This document shows, piece after piece, positions 7,912-16,300 of a stretch of DNA of 52,581 nucleotides. Under the pieces are notes generated by a model. That model made no database searches, had not been told where the DNA came from, and saw nothing but the letters and a program-made list of their open reading frames with translations. The position numbers were made by a program, and so were the translations under genes. Source of the DNA: an uncultured bacterium (GTDB taxonomy: Bacteria; UBP6; UBA1177); NCBI GenBank assembly GCA_905233945.1, contig CAJOFY010000011.1, positions 37,185 through 89,765 of the forward strand, in the 5' to 3' direction. The number at the start of each line of letters is the position of its first letter. The first letter of the stretch is position 1.

Positions 7912-8859
7912 TTACTTTTTTATGCAGCGGGCCGCATATTTATCGCTCACATTTGATGCATAGCTGAAGTTGGCAGAATGGAAATTGATTGTCCATACAA
8001 AGTAAAAGTTGTCAGCCAAACCGGATGACGACCATAACGTTTCGGTGTCACCGAGTTTGCTGTATTTGCCGCTGGAATCGGAAGCACATGAAGAACATCC
8101 CGCTGTGCATTCATCCGTGTTCGCAAGGCAATCATCCGAAATCAGACATGAACCATACTGCTGTGTAGAAGCACAATTTTTGATTAAAGTTCTGAGTTCA
8201 CCGATTGTCGGGAGACGCCAGCCGCTGAGTCCACCTTCTGTGAGGCTTTGGCAGTTACTCTCCGCCTTGCTCAGGGTTACGTTAGATGATTTTTTCGACC
8301 AGATGTAGCCGCTAGAAGAATCTTTGCAGGGGGTGATATCTGCATCGCTGCATTCAGGAATACCGGTTGAAGGTTCAGAGTCGTTATCTGTTGTTGATTC
8401 GTTGTCATTGTCTGTTGTTGGTTCAACATCGTCGTCTGTCAAATCAGAGTCGTCTGACAGGTCTGTGTCGTTATCTGCTGCCGGCACGGTATCGTCGTCA
8501 GAGATCGGTTCGTCAGCATCGTTATCAGTCTCAACAACTTCGGTATCACCGTCATTTGCGGGTTCAGAATCGGTTTTACCAGTGTCGCCGGTATCGCTAT
8601 CGGAAACATCTGAGTCTGCAGGATCCTGTGTCGAGTCCGAATTGTCAGGAATCGTGTCCGAAGAATCGGTGCCGCTATCCTGCTCACCGTCAGGGAGAGT
8701 GTCAGCCGCAGAATCAGTGTCGACACCCGAATTTCCGTCAGGGATCGTGTCAGTCTGCTCATCATTCAGGAATTCTTCCTCTTCTTCATCTTCCGGAACG
8801 CATGAAAACATCAGGAAAAGTGATAAAATCAAAAGGGTTATCATTTGTAATTTTTTCAT
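7912..8859 (-). CDS. Surface lipoprotein: long Asp/Ser/Thr stalk and one DUF1566 domain (315 aa)
   Basis: A lipoprotein signal peptide has its lipobox Cys at residue 20 (MFSC), followed immediately by VPEDEEEEE. Residues ~30-170 are an almost pure Asp/Ser/Thr/Asn/Glu stalk with DND and DSD repeats. A C-terminal DUF1566-type domain (~172-315) contains GYIWS, LSGWRLPTIGELR, CLISDDC, a Cys-rich insert, LWSSS and ARCIKK. The start at 8859 follows GAGG. It is the single-domain counterpart of the four-domain lipoprotein at 3318. It may be co-transcribed with pyrG downstream, although a promoter lies between. The likely location is the outer membrane, surface exposed. Ligand unknown. Confidence 0.8.
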   Translation of the reverse strand: MKKLQMITLLILSLFLMFSCVPEDEEEEEFLNDEQTDTIPDGNSGVDTDSAADTLPDGEQDSGTDSSDTIPDNSDSTQDPADSDVSDSDTGDTGKTDSEPANDGDTEVVETDNDADEPISDDDTVPAADNDTDLSDDSDLTDDDVEPTTDNDNESTTDNDSEPSTGIPECSDADITPCKDSSSGYIWSKKSSNVTLSKAESNCQSLTEGGLSGWRLPTIGELRTLIKNCASTQQYGSCLISDDCLANTDECTAGCSSCASDSSGKYSKLGDTETLWSSSGLADNFYFVWTINFHSANFSYASNVSDKYAARCIKK

Positions 8860-8931
8860 CGTCAACCTCTGCAAACAAATAAAAACGAATGATTATAAGG
8901 GAAAAGTCGAAAAAATAAATATTATCTCATC

Positions 8932-8959
8932 TTGACATCATGCGGATTCAAATTAACTT
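8932..8959 (+). promoter_or_regulatory. Possible sigma70-type promoter for the deaminase gene
   Basis: TTGACA at 8932-8937 is followed after 16 bases by TAACTT (8954-8959), ending about 28 bases before the ATG at 8987. The -35 is consensus and the -10 is weak. Confidence 0.4.
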
Positions 8960-8986
8960 GTCTCAACGGCAGATAGTGAGGCTGAA

Positions 8987-9337
8987 ATGAACAAATATAT
9001 GGAAATTGCTCTTCAGGAAGCGAAAAACGGCATCAATGCAGGTCACGGCGAAGTCATGGCGATACGCGACGCATGCAGAAATCTGAACTCGTTCGATCTT
9101 TCAGGATGCGAACTTTACACGACGGCAGAACCGTGTCCGATGTGTTTCGGCGCGATCCTCTGGGCAAACATCAGAAAAGTCTACTACGGCTGCACAATTT
9201 CCGATACCGACAAACTCGGTTTCCGTGACGAAATTTTCTGCACATCCTCTTTCGACATAAAAACGGAAATGGACAGAAAGGAATGCCTCGGTCTTTTTGA
9301 GGAATACAAAGCAATTAAGGACAGGAAAAGTTACTGA
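8987..9337 (+). pseudogene. Guanine-deaminase-like nucleoside deaminase with internal deletion (116 aa)
   Basis: This is a cytidine-deaminase-fold protein of the GuaD type, which deaminates guanine to xanthine. The zinc and catalytic residues are present: His20 and Glu22 in HGEVMAIRDACR, and Cys50 and Cys53 in EPCPMC. The ending also fits the family (CTISDTDKLGFRD). However, GINAG (residue 19) is joined directly to HGEV. Family members have about 35 residues between them, including a GGPFGAV-type strand and the purine-contacting Asn. The length is 116 against about 150-156 usual. The reading frame stays open across the junction at 9043/9044. The protein is probably misfolded or inactive, unless this is an assembly gap. 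A GAGG ribosome site supports the start. Confidence 0.75.
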
Positions 9338-9381
9338 CAGCAGAATTTTAGCTGGTTTTTAGTACAATTTACCAATCTTCA

Positions 9382-9658
9382 TTATCTGTCATTTTGTTCC
9401 TTGCGTTTCTTTATCGTTTCGTCAAGGTCCATCTTGAATCGCATCCATGTTTCTTTATCGCACTCATCACCCCAAGAATTTCCGTATTCTACGCTCAAGT
9501 GTTATAAGCGATAAATCCGTCATAATTGATTTCACATAATCGCAAAAAGTGCCGACAATATAGGTTCTTCGCCCCATGACGTATCTCATGGCACAATTCA
9601 ATATTAACTCTAAATTGTCGCTAAGTTCTATGGTTTTGTTAATAACTTCTGTTTTCAT
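9382..9658 (-). pseudogene. Small hypothetical gene broken by a frameshift
   Basis: The ATG at 9658 follows GGAGG and opens a frame of 63 codons that stops at 9467. From about 9501 the next frame is open to a TAA at 9382-9384. It encodes EYGNSWGDECDKETWMRF followed by a charged helix ending EQNDR. This tail looks like the natural continuation after ITLERR. I recall small phage- or plasmid-type proteins with RYVxGRxTYIV followed by YGN...DECDKxTWM. A one-base change between 9467 and 9501 would rejoin them into about 91 residues. Function unknown. Either a real frameshift or a sequencing error. Confidence 0.55.
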
Positions 9659-9777
9659 TGTGGCCTCCAAAGATAAAATTCGTAAAACTGCAAAAGTATT
9701 GTAGAATAATTATCTAAAAAAGTCAAATCATTTTTTCAAATATAACAAAATGAATTTATTAAAAGATCTCTAAATAT

Positions 9778-9805
9778 TTGCAAAGTTAAAATTTATAAAT
9801 AAAAT
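9778..9805 (+). promoter_or_regulatory. Probable sigma70-type promoter of the AlbA_2 regulator
   Basis: TTGCAA at 9778-9783 and TAAAAT at 9800-9805 are separated by 16 bases, in an AT-rich intergenic region. Because the -10 abuts the ATG at 9806, the true start codon is more likely the ATG at 9842. Confidence 0.5.
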
Positions 9806-9841
9806 ATGTGGTGGTTTTTGTTTGGAGAGAGTTGGTTAATT

Positions 9842-11185
9842 ATGATTTTCGCAGAAACTGAAAAAACAGAATTAAAACAGAAGTTGACTGACGGGCTACC
9901 TAAGGCAATCGTAGCTTTTCTGAACACGGACGGAGGAACAATTTATATCGGAGTGAACGACGACGGAAGTGTCTGCGGTGTAACGAATCTTGACGAGATC
10001 CTAAAAAAAATAGCTGACATTTTGGGAGATCATATCCTGCCAGACCCTCGTTCTTATGTGGAACTCGGAACAAAATTTGTTGAGCAGAAACACATCATCG
10101 AAATAAAAGTTCTGAAAGGCGAAGGACTTTATTACATTAAAAAATACGGCAGGAGTGCACAAGGATGCTTTATCCGCATCGGTTCAACAACTCGTTCGAT
10201 GTCGGAAGAGCAAATTAACATTTTGCACAACAAATATTTGGATTCAAAAGTCAGAATAACGGAAATTCCTGGCAGAATAAAAAATCCCACTTTTCAGTAT
10301 TTGAAGTTGCTGCTTACGGAAAAAGGATTCACCATAAACGAAGCGACTTTTGCGGAGAATTTTTATCTGCTCACAAAAGACGGTGAATACAATAGAATGG
10401 CTGAACTTTTGTCTGATAAAAATGATGTTTCGATTAAAGTCGTCAGATTTAAAGGAAAAAGCAAGGCTGACGGTATCGCACTCCGCAACGAATACGGTGA
10501 AAAATGCCTTGTAGTCGCGATGAAACAGGCGTTTGATTACTGTGCCGATGTAATCAACGAGACGCACATCAGCTTTACAAAAGGTATTCGCAACGACCAG
10601 CCGCTTTTTGACAGAAACTCTTTCCGCGAAGTGTGGTTCAATGCCTGTCTCCACAACAACTGGGCGGACGGAACGCCTCCGGCGGTCTATATTTACTCCG
10701 ACAGAATGGAGATAATTTCAACAGGCGGGATTCCCTTGAATCTCTCGAAAGAGGATTTTTTCAGAGGTGTTTCCAAGCCTGTGAACGAGGAACTGGCACA
10801 GATTTTTATCCGCCTTGACCTGATGGAGCAGACAGGCTCAGGCATTCCGCTTGTAATAGAGCATTACGGCAAAAATGTATTCGAGTTTCTGGATTTCTTT
10901 TTGCGCGTAACGATTCCGTTCGCGTTTGAGATTGAAAATGAAGACTTCCCAAAGACTTCCCAAAGACTTCCTAAAGAAATTCCTGAAGTGGCACAAAAAA
11001 CATTTGAGGCAATATGTTCTGATCCGTACGCAACCATTGCAGAACTCAGTTTGAAAGTCGGACTTTCCGATCGTTCTATAAAAACACATATCGCACTACT
11101 CAAAGAAGGTAAAATTATAAGACGTATCGGCGGAAAGACTCATGGTCACTGGGAAATAATTTTTCAAGACGAGGATTCAAAATAA
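9842..11185 (+). CDS. AlbA_2/Schlafen-type DNA-binding protein with ATPase-like and HTH domains (447 aa)
   Basis: N-terminal AlbA_2 (divergent AAA_4) domain: ETEKTELKQ, IVAFLNTDGGTIYIGVNDDG and a following RIGSTTRSMS. The middle has the GHKL-like region typical of RecG-annotated regulators: FREVWFNACLHNNW, YSDRMEIISTGGIP and MEQTGSGIP. The C-terminus is a winged-HTH (IAELSLKVGLSDRSIKTHIALL). Such proteins are usually called ATP-dependent DNA helicase-related transcriptional regulators. Helicase activity is not expected because no helicase motifs are visible. The ATG at 9842 is preferred because the earlier ATG at 9806 overlaps the promoter. Its stop codon directly abuts the ATG of the YgjP-like gene. 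A short direct repeat (KTSQRLPKE region, near 10941-10975) precedes the HTH. Confidence 0.8.
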   Translation: MIFAETEKTELKQKLTDGLPKAIVAFLNTDGGTIYIGVNDDGSVCGVTNLDEILKKIADILGDHILPDPRSYVELGTKFVEQKHIIEIKVLKGEGLYYIKKYGRSAQGCFIRIGSTTRSMSEEQINILHNKYLDSKVRITEIPGRIKNPTFQYLKLLLTEKGFTINEATFAENFYLLTKDGEYNRMAELLSDKNDVSIKVVRFKGKSKADGIALRNEYGEKCLVVAMKQAFDYCADVINETHISFTKGIRNDQPLFDRNSFREVWFNACLHNNWADGTPPAVYIYSDRMEIISTGGIPLNLSKEDFFRGVSKPVNEELAQIFIRLDLMEQTGSGIPLVIEHYGKNVFEFLDFFLRVTIPFAFEIENEDFPKTSQRLPKEIPEVAQKTFEAICSDPYATIAELSLKVGLSDRSIKTHIALLKEGKIIRRIGGKTHGHWEIIFQDEDSK

Positions 11186-11905
11186 ATGCAGCACCAGCTT
11201 GAAATAAACGGCAGGATCCTGGAATACACTCTTGAACGGAAGAAGGTGAGGAACCTGAATCTGAGGATAAGGCGTGACGGAAGCGTCTATGTTTCGGCAA
11301 ACAAGTCTGTTCCGCTGGATTACATCGAGAATTTTTTGAGGTCGAAGTCTGACTTTATTTCCAAGGCTGTTGAGCATTATTCAGAAGTTGTTTCTCAGAA
11401 AGAATCACCGAAAAAATATGTCGACGGGGAATCGTTCCGCGTTCTCGGCCATGATCTGAGGCTGAAAGTGCTGCGCGGAGCAAGAAACGAGGTCAAAAAC
11501 GACGGAGTTTTCATAACTTTGCGGGTGAAAGATCCTTTTGACACCGCTATGAAAGAGCGTGTTTTCCGCAAGTGGCTGCATGATCTCTGCCGCGAAACTG
11601 TGACAAAATTATGCGAAGCGCTTTATCCGAAATTCAGGAAATACGGGATAGATTTCCCTGAAATAAAGTTCAGAAACATGGTTTCTCGCTGGGGAAGCTG
11701 CATGCCTGGCAGAAAAACTCTCACTTTCAGTTACGCGCTTGCCACGGTTCCTGTTGCATGCATCGAATATGTTGTCATGCACGAATTCACTCATTTTCTG
11801 CATCTTAACCATTCGCCTGATTTTTACCGTCAGCTTGCGGTTTTTATGCCTGACTGGAGAGAGCGGAAAAAACTTCTTGAAAAAAGCGGAGTTGTCGTTT
11901 TTTAG
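11186..11905 (+). CDS. YgjP-like M48-family metallopeptidase (239 aa)
   Basis: A predicted zinc metallopeptidase of the YgjP/DUF45 (WLM-like) family. The metal site is HEFTHFLHLNHSPDF (H-E-x2-H plus a downstream His). The family marker VSRWGSCMPGRKTL precedes it, and the N-terminal RNLNLRIRRDGSVYVSA strand is typical. No signal peptide, so probably cytoplasmic. The ATG begins on the base after the upstream TAA and no separate ribosome site is seen, so translation depends on the regulator gene. The partners may act together, but the substrate is unknown. Confidence 0.85.
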   Translation: MQHQLEINGRILEYTLERKKVRNLNLRIRRDGSVYVSANKSVPLDYIENFLRSKSDFISKAVEHYSEVVSQKESPKKYVDGESFRVLGHDLRLKVLRGARNEVKNDGVFITLRVKDPFDTAMKERVFRKWLHDLCRETVTKLCEALYPKFRKYGIDFPEIKFRNMVSRWGSCMPGRKTLTFSYALATVPVACIEYVVMHEFTHFLHLNHSPDFYRQLAVFMPDWRERKKLLEKSGVVVF

Positions 11906-11970
11906 TCTCTTTTTTATCGAAATCTTTTATTTTTGGCTATATTGAGCTGTTTTTTTGTTTGGGGTGCTTT

Positions 11971-13299
11971 GTGGAGATCAAACTTTCTGACCATTTTTCA
12001 TACGGCAGGCTGCTCAAGTTTTCTCTGCCGACGATAATGATGATAATTTTTACATCAATTTACGGCATGGTGGACGGATTTTTCATCTCGAACTATGTCG
12101 GAAAGACGCCGTTTGCCGCGATAAATCTGATTTATCCGTTTCTTATGATTCTCGGTGTCGGAGGTTTTATTTTTGGAACTGGAGGCAGTGCGCTCATAGG
12201 TAAACTGTTGGGCGAGGGGAGACGTGAAAAGGCAAATTCTGTTTTTTCGCTGATCGTCTATGTAACGCTTGCTCTCGGAATCGTGATTGCCGCTGCAGGA
12301 ATCGCTTCGATGCGGAGTGTCGCGACTCTTCTCGGTGCTGAAGGGCAGATGCTCGAAGACTGCGTTCTTTACGGAAATCTTGTTATGCTCGGGCTTCCTG
12401 TCGTCATGCTCCAGTTCGAATTTCACAGCCTTTTCGTAACAGCGGAAAAGCCGAAACTCGGATTTTATGTGACTCTGGCAGCAGGTTTCACAAACATGAT
12501 TTTCGACTTTCTTTTAGTCGCAGTTTTTCCTTTCGGCATTGTCGGAGCGGCTCTTGCGACCGTTGCAAGCCAGATTGCAGGCGGGATCATCCCGCTCATC
12601 TATTTTTCGCGGAAAAACACAAGCCTTCTCAAGCTCGGCAAAGCAGAATTCGATGTTAAAGCCCTGCTTAAAACCTGCACGAACGGCTCTTCTGAATTTG
12701 TTTCGGGCGTTTCGATGTCGCTTGTGAGCATGCTCTACAACATGCAGCTTCTGAAATACAGCGGGGAAGACGGCGTCGCGGCTTACGGCGTGCTGATGTA
12801 TGTAAACTTCCTCTTTCTTGCCGTTTTTATCGGATATTCGGTGGGAACTGCCCCGATAGTGAGTTTCAATTTCGGCGCGAAAAATGTCACGGAGTTAAAG
12901 AATGTTTTTTATAAGAGTCTGAAAATACTTGCTCTTGTTGCTGTCGTGATGTTTTGCGCGAGTGAAATCCTCGCAAGACCTTTAGCCGCAGTTTTTGTCG
13001 GCTACGATGCAGGACTAACCGAACTCACTGTCAGCGGATTCAGGATTTTTTCCTTCAGTTTCCTTCTTGCCGGAATCCCGATTTACGGCTCATCTTTTTT
13101 CACAGCACTCAACGACGGTTTTGTGTCGGCGGCGATTTCGTTTCTCAGGACAGTAGTCTTTGAAACGGTTTCAGTCCTCATTCTGCCGCTATTTTTCGGT
13201 ATAAACGGAGTGTGGTTTTCCCTTGTGGCAGCCGAATTTGTGGCGGCCCTTGTGACAGTTTCCTTCTATGCGGCAAAACGTAAAAAATACGGATACTGA
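11971..13299 (+). CDS. MATE family efflux transporter (442 aa)
   Basis: A multidrug and toxic compound extrusion carrier of about 440 residues with twelve predicted membrane helices. It should export organic cations or other solutes in exchange for Na+ or H+. Typical features are LPTIMMIIFTSIYGMVDGFFI in helix 1, AAINLIYPFLMILGVGGFIFGTGG, and the second-half repeat AYGVLMYVNFLFLAVFIGYSVGTAPIVSFN. The GTG at 11971 is preferred because GGGG lies 6 bases upstream; a TTG 12 bases earlier is also in frame. It may be co-transcribed with the upstream metallopeptidase (65-base gap). The substrate cannot be predicted. Confidence 0.88.
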   Translation: MEIKLSDHFSYGRLLKFSLPTIMMIIFTSIYGMVDGFFISNYVGKTPFAAINLIYPFLMILGVGGFIFGTGGSALIGKLLGEGRREKANSVFSLIVYVTLALGIVIAAAGIASMRSVATLLGAEGQMLEDCVLYGNLVMLGLPVVMLQFEFHSLFVTAEKPKLGFYVTLAAGFTNMIFDFLLVAVFPFGIVGAALATVASQIAGGIIPLIYFSRKNTSLLKLGKAEFDVKALLKTCTNGSSEFVSGVSMSLVSMLYNMQLLKYSGEDGVAAYGVLMYVNFLFLAVFIGYSVGTAPIVSFNFGAKNVTELKNVFYKSLKILALVAVVMFCASEILARPLAAVFVGYDAGLTELTVSGFRIFSFSFLLAGIPIYGSSFFTALNDGFVSAAISFLRTVVFETVSVLILPLFFGINGVWFSLVAAEFVAALVTVSFYAAKRKKYGY

Positions 13300-13324
13300 C
13301 TTTTTGTTTTACCGGTAACTAAAA

Positions 13325-13352
13325 TTGAAATAAATTTAATTTTATGTAAAAT
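13325..13352 (+). promoter_or_regulatory. Sigma70-type promoter of the giant lipoprotein gene
   Basis: TTGAAA (13325-13330) and TAAAAT (13347-13352) are separated by 16 bases, ending 32 bases before the ATG at 13385. Spacing and both elements are good. Confidence 0.6.
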
Positions 13353-13384
13353 ATCTGCCGTTTTATCGGTGCTTGGAGGAAAAT

Positions 13385-16300
13385 ATGAAAAAATTCATTC
13401 TTTTTATGGTCGTTTTTGTATTGCTTGCAGCCATTGTCGCTTGCGGCGGAAAAAAATCGAAAACCTTGGAGGAAAACGATGCCGATGCTGTCGGAAGCGG
13501 TGATTCCGATCTCGATGACGGTGAATCGGTCGTGACTGACACCGATGGAAATTCAAACGATAGCGAAAACGGCGATGATTCCGACCAGCAGCCTGGCGGA
13601 GACAATGATACCCCGGTTGTGCCTGACAATGATTCCGACAATCCGCCAGATGAGCAGAATCCGTGTAATCCGAATCCATGCACTGAAAAGAACAAGACTG
13701 TCTGCACGGTTACGGGTGCTTCTTATATTTGTTCATGCGACAGGCTTACCTGCGAAATAAACGGTGCCTGTATTGCGGACGGCGATAGAAATCCGGCAAA
13801 TTCATGCGAGGAGTGCAACCGCGACAATTCCAAGACGGCATGGTCGACTGTCGCCGACGGAAGGGACTGCGAGGCTAAAGAGGGACTTATGGGAAGCGGT
13901 ATCTGCCGCAGCGGCGTCTGCGGAGGTTTCGGAACCTGCGACAACAGGGCTTACGGGCTCAAAGCCGGTTCTCCTTGCAATAAGGATGTCGAGTGCGAAA
14001 CAGGTTACTGCTATACCTGGTACGACTGGTCGGGAAGCGGAAGTTACGGCTACGCCAGAGCTTCAGTATGTACCGGAACCTGTAAAGAGGACGAGGATTG
14101 TCCGAACAACATGACCTGCCAGTATTTTGAAGCGAAAGGATATCAGTGTATGCCTCTTTTTGTCGCAGGTGTGGAGAGACCGAGTCCAAAAATGAAGACT
14201 TTCGGGCCGTGCAACGTAAACGAGGACTGCGAAGGCGGGCTCTGCCTTTCCTACGGTGAAGGCGAAAGTTTCTGCTCCAAAGAGTGCTCAAGCGATTCTT
14301 CGTGCGGTTCGTGCGGAAGATGCAAGGATGACGGCGCGAAGCTCGGGTTCATTTACGACAACTACTGCGTTCCAAAAGGAAGCGGCGAACTCGGCGACCA
14401 CTGCCAGTCAGGAATGGACTGCTCGAGCGGCGGCTGTTATGACGGATACTGCACAGTTTCGTGCAGCGGTTTTCTCGGAAGCCTGAAATGCAGCGGAAAC
14501 TATGACTGCATGGAGGATGTTTACTCTGAAGGAAGCAAAACCTGCATCGATAAGACGCGGTTCGATATGCCTGACGGCTCATACTGCAACTACGATGACC
14601 AGTGCGCAAGCGGAAAGTGCATCGAATTCGAGGGTGACAAAATCTGCGGCTCGTACTGTGTCGACAAAGAGGTTACAGATCCCGAAACAGGAAATACGAC
14701 AACTACAAAAACCTGTGCAAACGGCAGTCAGTGCCTTGCCGTAAAGAAATCCGGCAGCATGGGAAGTTATGCGGAATATATCTGCGCTCAGGACAAGATG
14801 CTGAAACGGCTGGAATTCGGCCAGGAGTGCTATTCCGACTGGCAGTGCGAGGACGGATATACCTGTTTTGAAGGGCTTTTCTGCAGCAAAGCCTGCACGA
14901 AAAACGAGGAGTGCGAAATCGACAAAACCTGCTACATATACGGTCAGCAGGAATCGGAAGACGGTGGCGATCCGCAGATTTTCGGCGTTTGCATTTCGAA
15001 AGAGCAGCAGAGCGTCAAAGTCGGCGACTACTGTCCTTACAAATGGTCGTGTGACATGTGCTACACTGACTACACCATTCAGCAGTACTACTGCACGAAA
15101 ACCTGCACAAGCGACTCCGACTGTTTCGATATCGGCGGCTGCTACAACGGAATCTGCCAGAAAGCAATCCCGTACAGAAGCGATATTTACGCTTCCTGCC
15201 GTTTTGATGACGACTGCGAAAAATACACGAACTGCGAACACGGAATGTGCACGAGTAGCTGCTCTGCTGATTCAAACTGCGACGGCTACAACACCGTAAC
15301 TCCGGTCGGAACGCAGAAAACATGCAAACCTTGTGAAACTGACACAGACTGCAAGAAAGTTTTTTATGACTACGGAATGTGTCTTACAGACTACAACGGC
15401 AATAAATACTGCGTTGAAGACTGTCAGGATAACTACACTCTATGCCCGGAGGGAACAAGGTGCAACGGCCAGTACTGCTATCCGATTTCGGGTTCCTGCA
15501 CAGGCGGTAAAGCGTTCTGCAACAGCGAAAGCAACTGCGCGGTTCCGACTCTTCTCGACGACTGGATCTGTGGCACAGACAAAGAGTGTCTCAGCGGAAA
15601 ATGCGGAGAGAGTTACTGTCAGAAGGAGACATGCAGCACTGATGCTGACTGCGGATGCGGATTCAAGGAATGTAAGAGCGGCAGCTGTGTTCCGAAATCT
15701 TCTCTGGGAACACTTGAAATCGAGCCGAATGACACTTTTGCGACGGCTCAGGAAGTGTCTGATGGTTTTGTTTTTGCAGGTTTCGGCCATGTAAGCAACA
15801 ACGAGGATTTCGATTACTTCAAATTTAAGGCGAAAGCTGGTGACTATCTCAAAGTTAGGACACATGCCTACTGCGGCGAGACCAGAAACGATACCTATAT
15901 CGCCCTTCTCAATGCTGACGGTGCGCAGCTCGCAGAGAACGAGGATATGGATTACAGCTATTTCGTGCAGCAGTATTACTATTCCGAAATAATGAACTAT
16001 CAGGCACCTTACGACGGTTACTACTACGTTGTTGTAAGGCAGTCGCCGACTTATCGCCAGGCTCTGTACAATATGCCTTACATCCTTGAAGTCGACGCTT
16101 TCACTCCGGATGCAAACAATACATGCGAAGGTGCAAAAAAACTTGAGCCCGGAACCTATGATGAAAGCTTCAGCAATGCAGTAGATTCGCTTGATACGGC
16201 CGGATGTTCCAATTATTACGGCTACGGCCCCGACCTGTTCTACAAAGTCAGCATTCCTGCGGGAAAAGTCATGACATTGCGTGTAACTCCGAAATCTGCC

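Noticed and set aside
8324-8935. Ser-rich plus-strand frame over the stalk of the 7912 lipoprotein
   Set aside because: The complement of a Asp/Ser/Thr stalk reads as Ser/Val-rich sequence; the signal peptide and DUF1566 domain are on the minus strand.
9806-9841. Upstream ATG of the AlbA_2 regulator as true start
   Set aside because: It overlaps the likely -10 element, has no ribosome site, and adds residues outside the family alignment.
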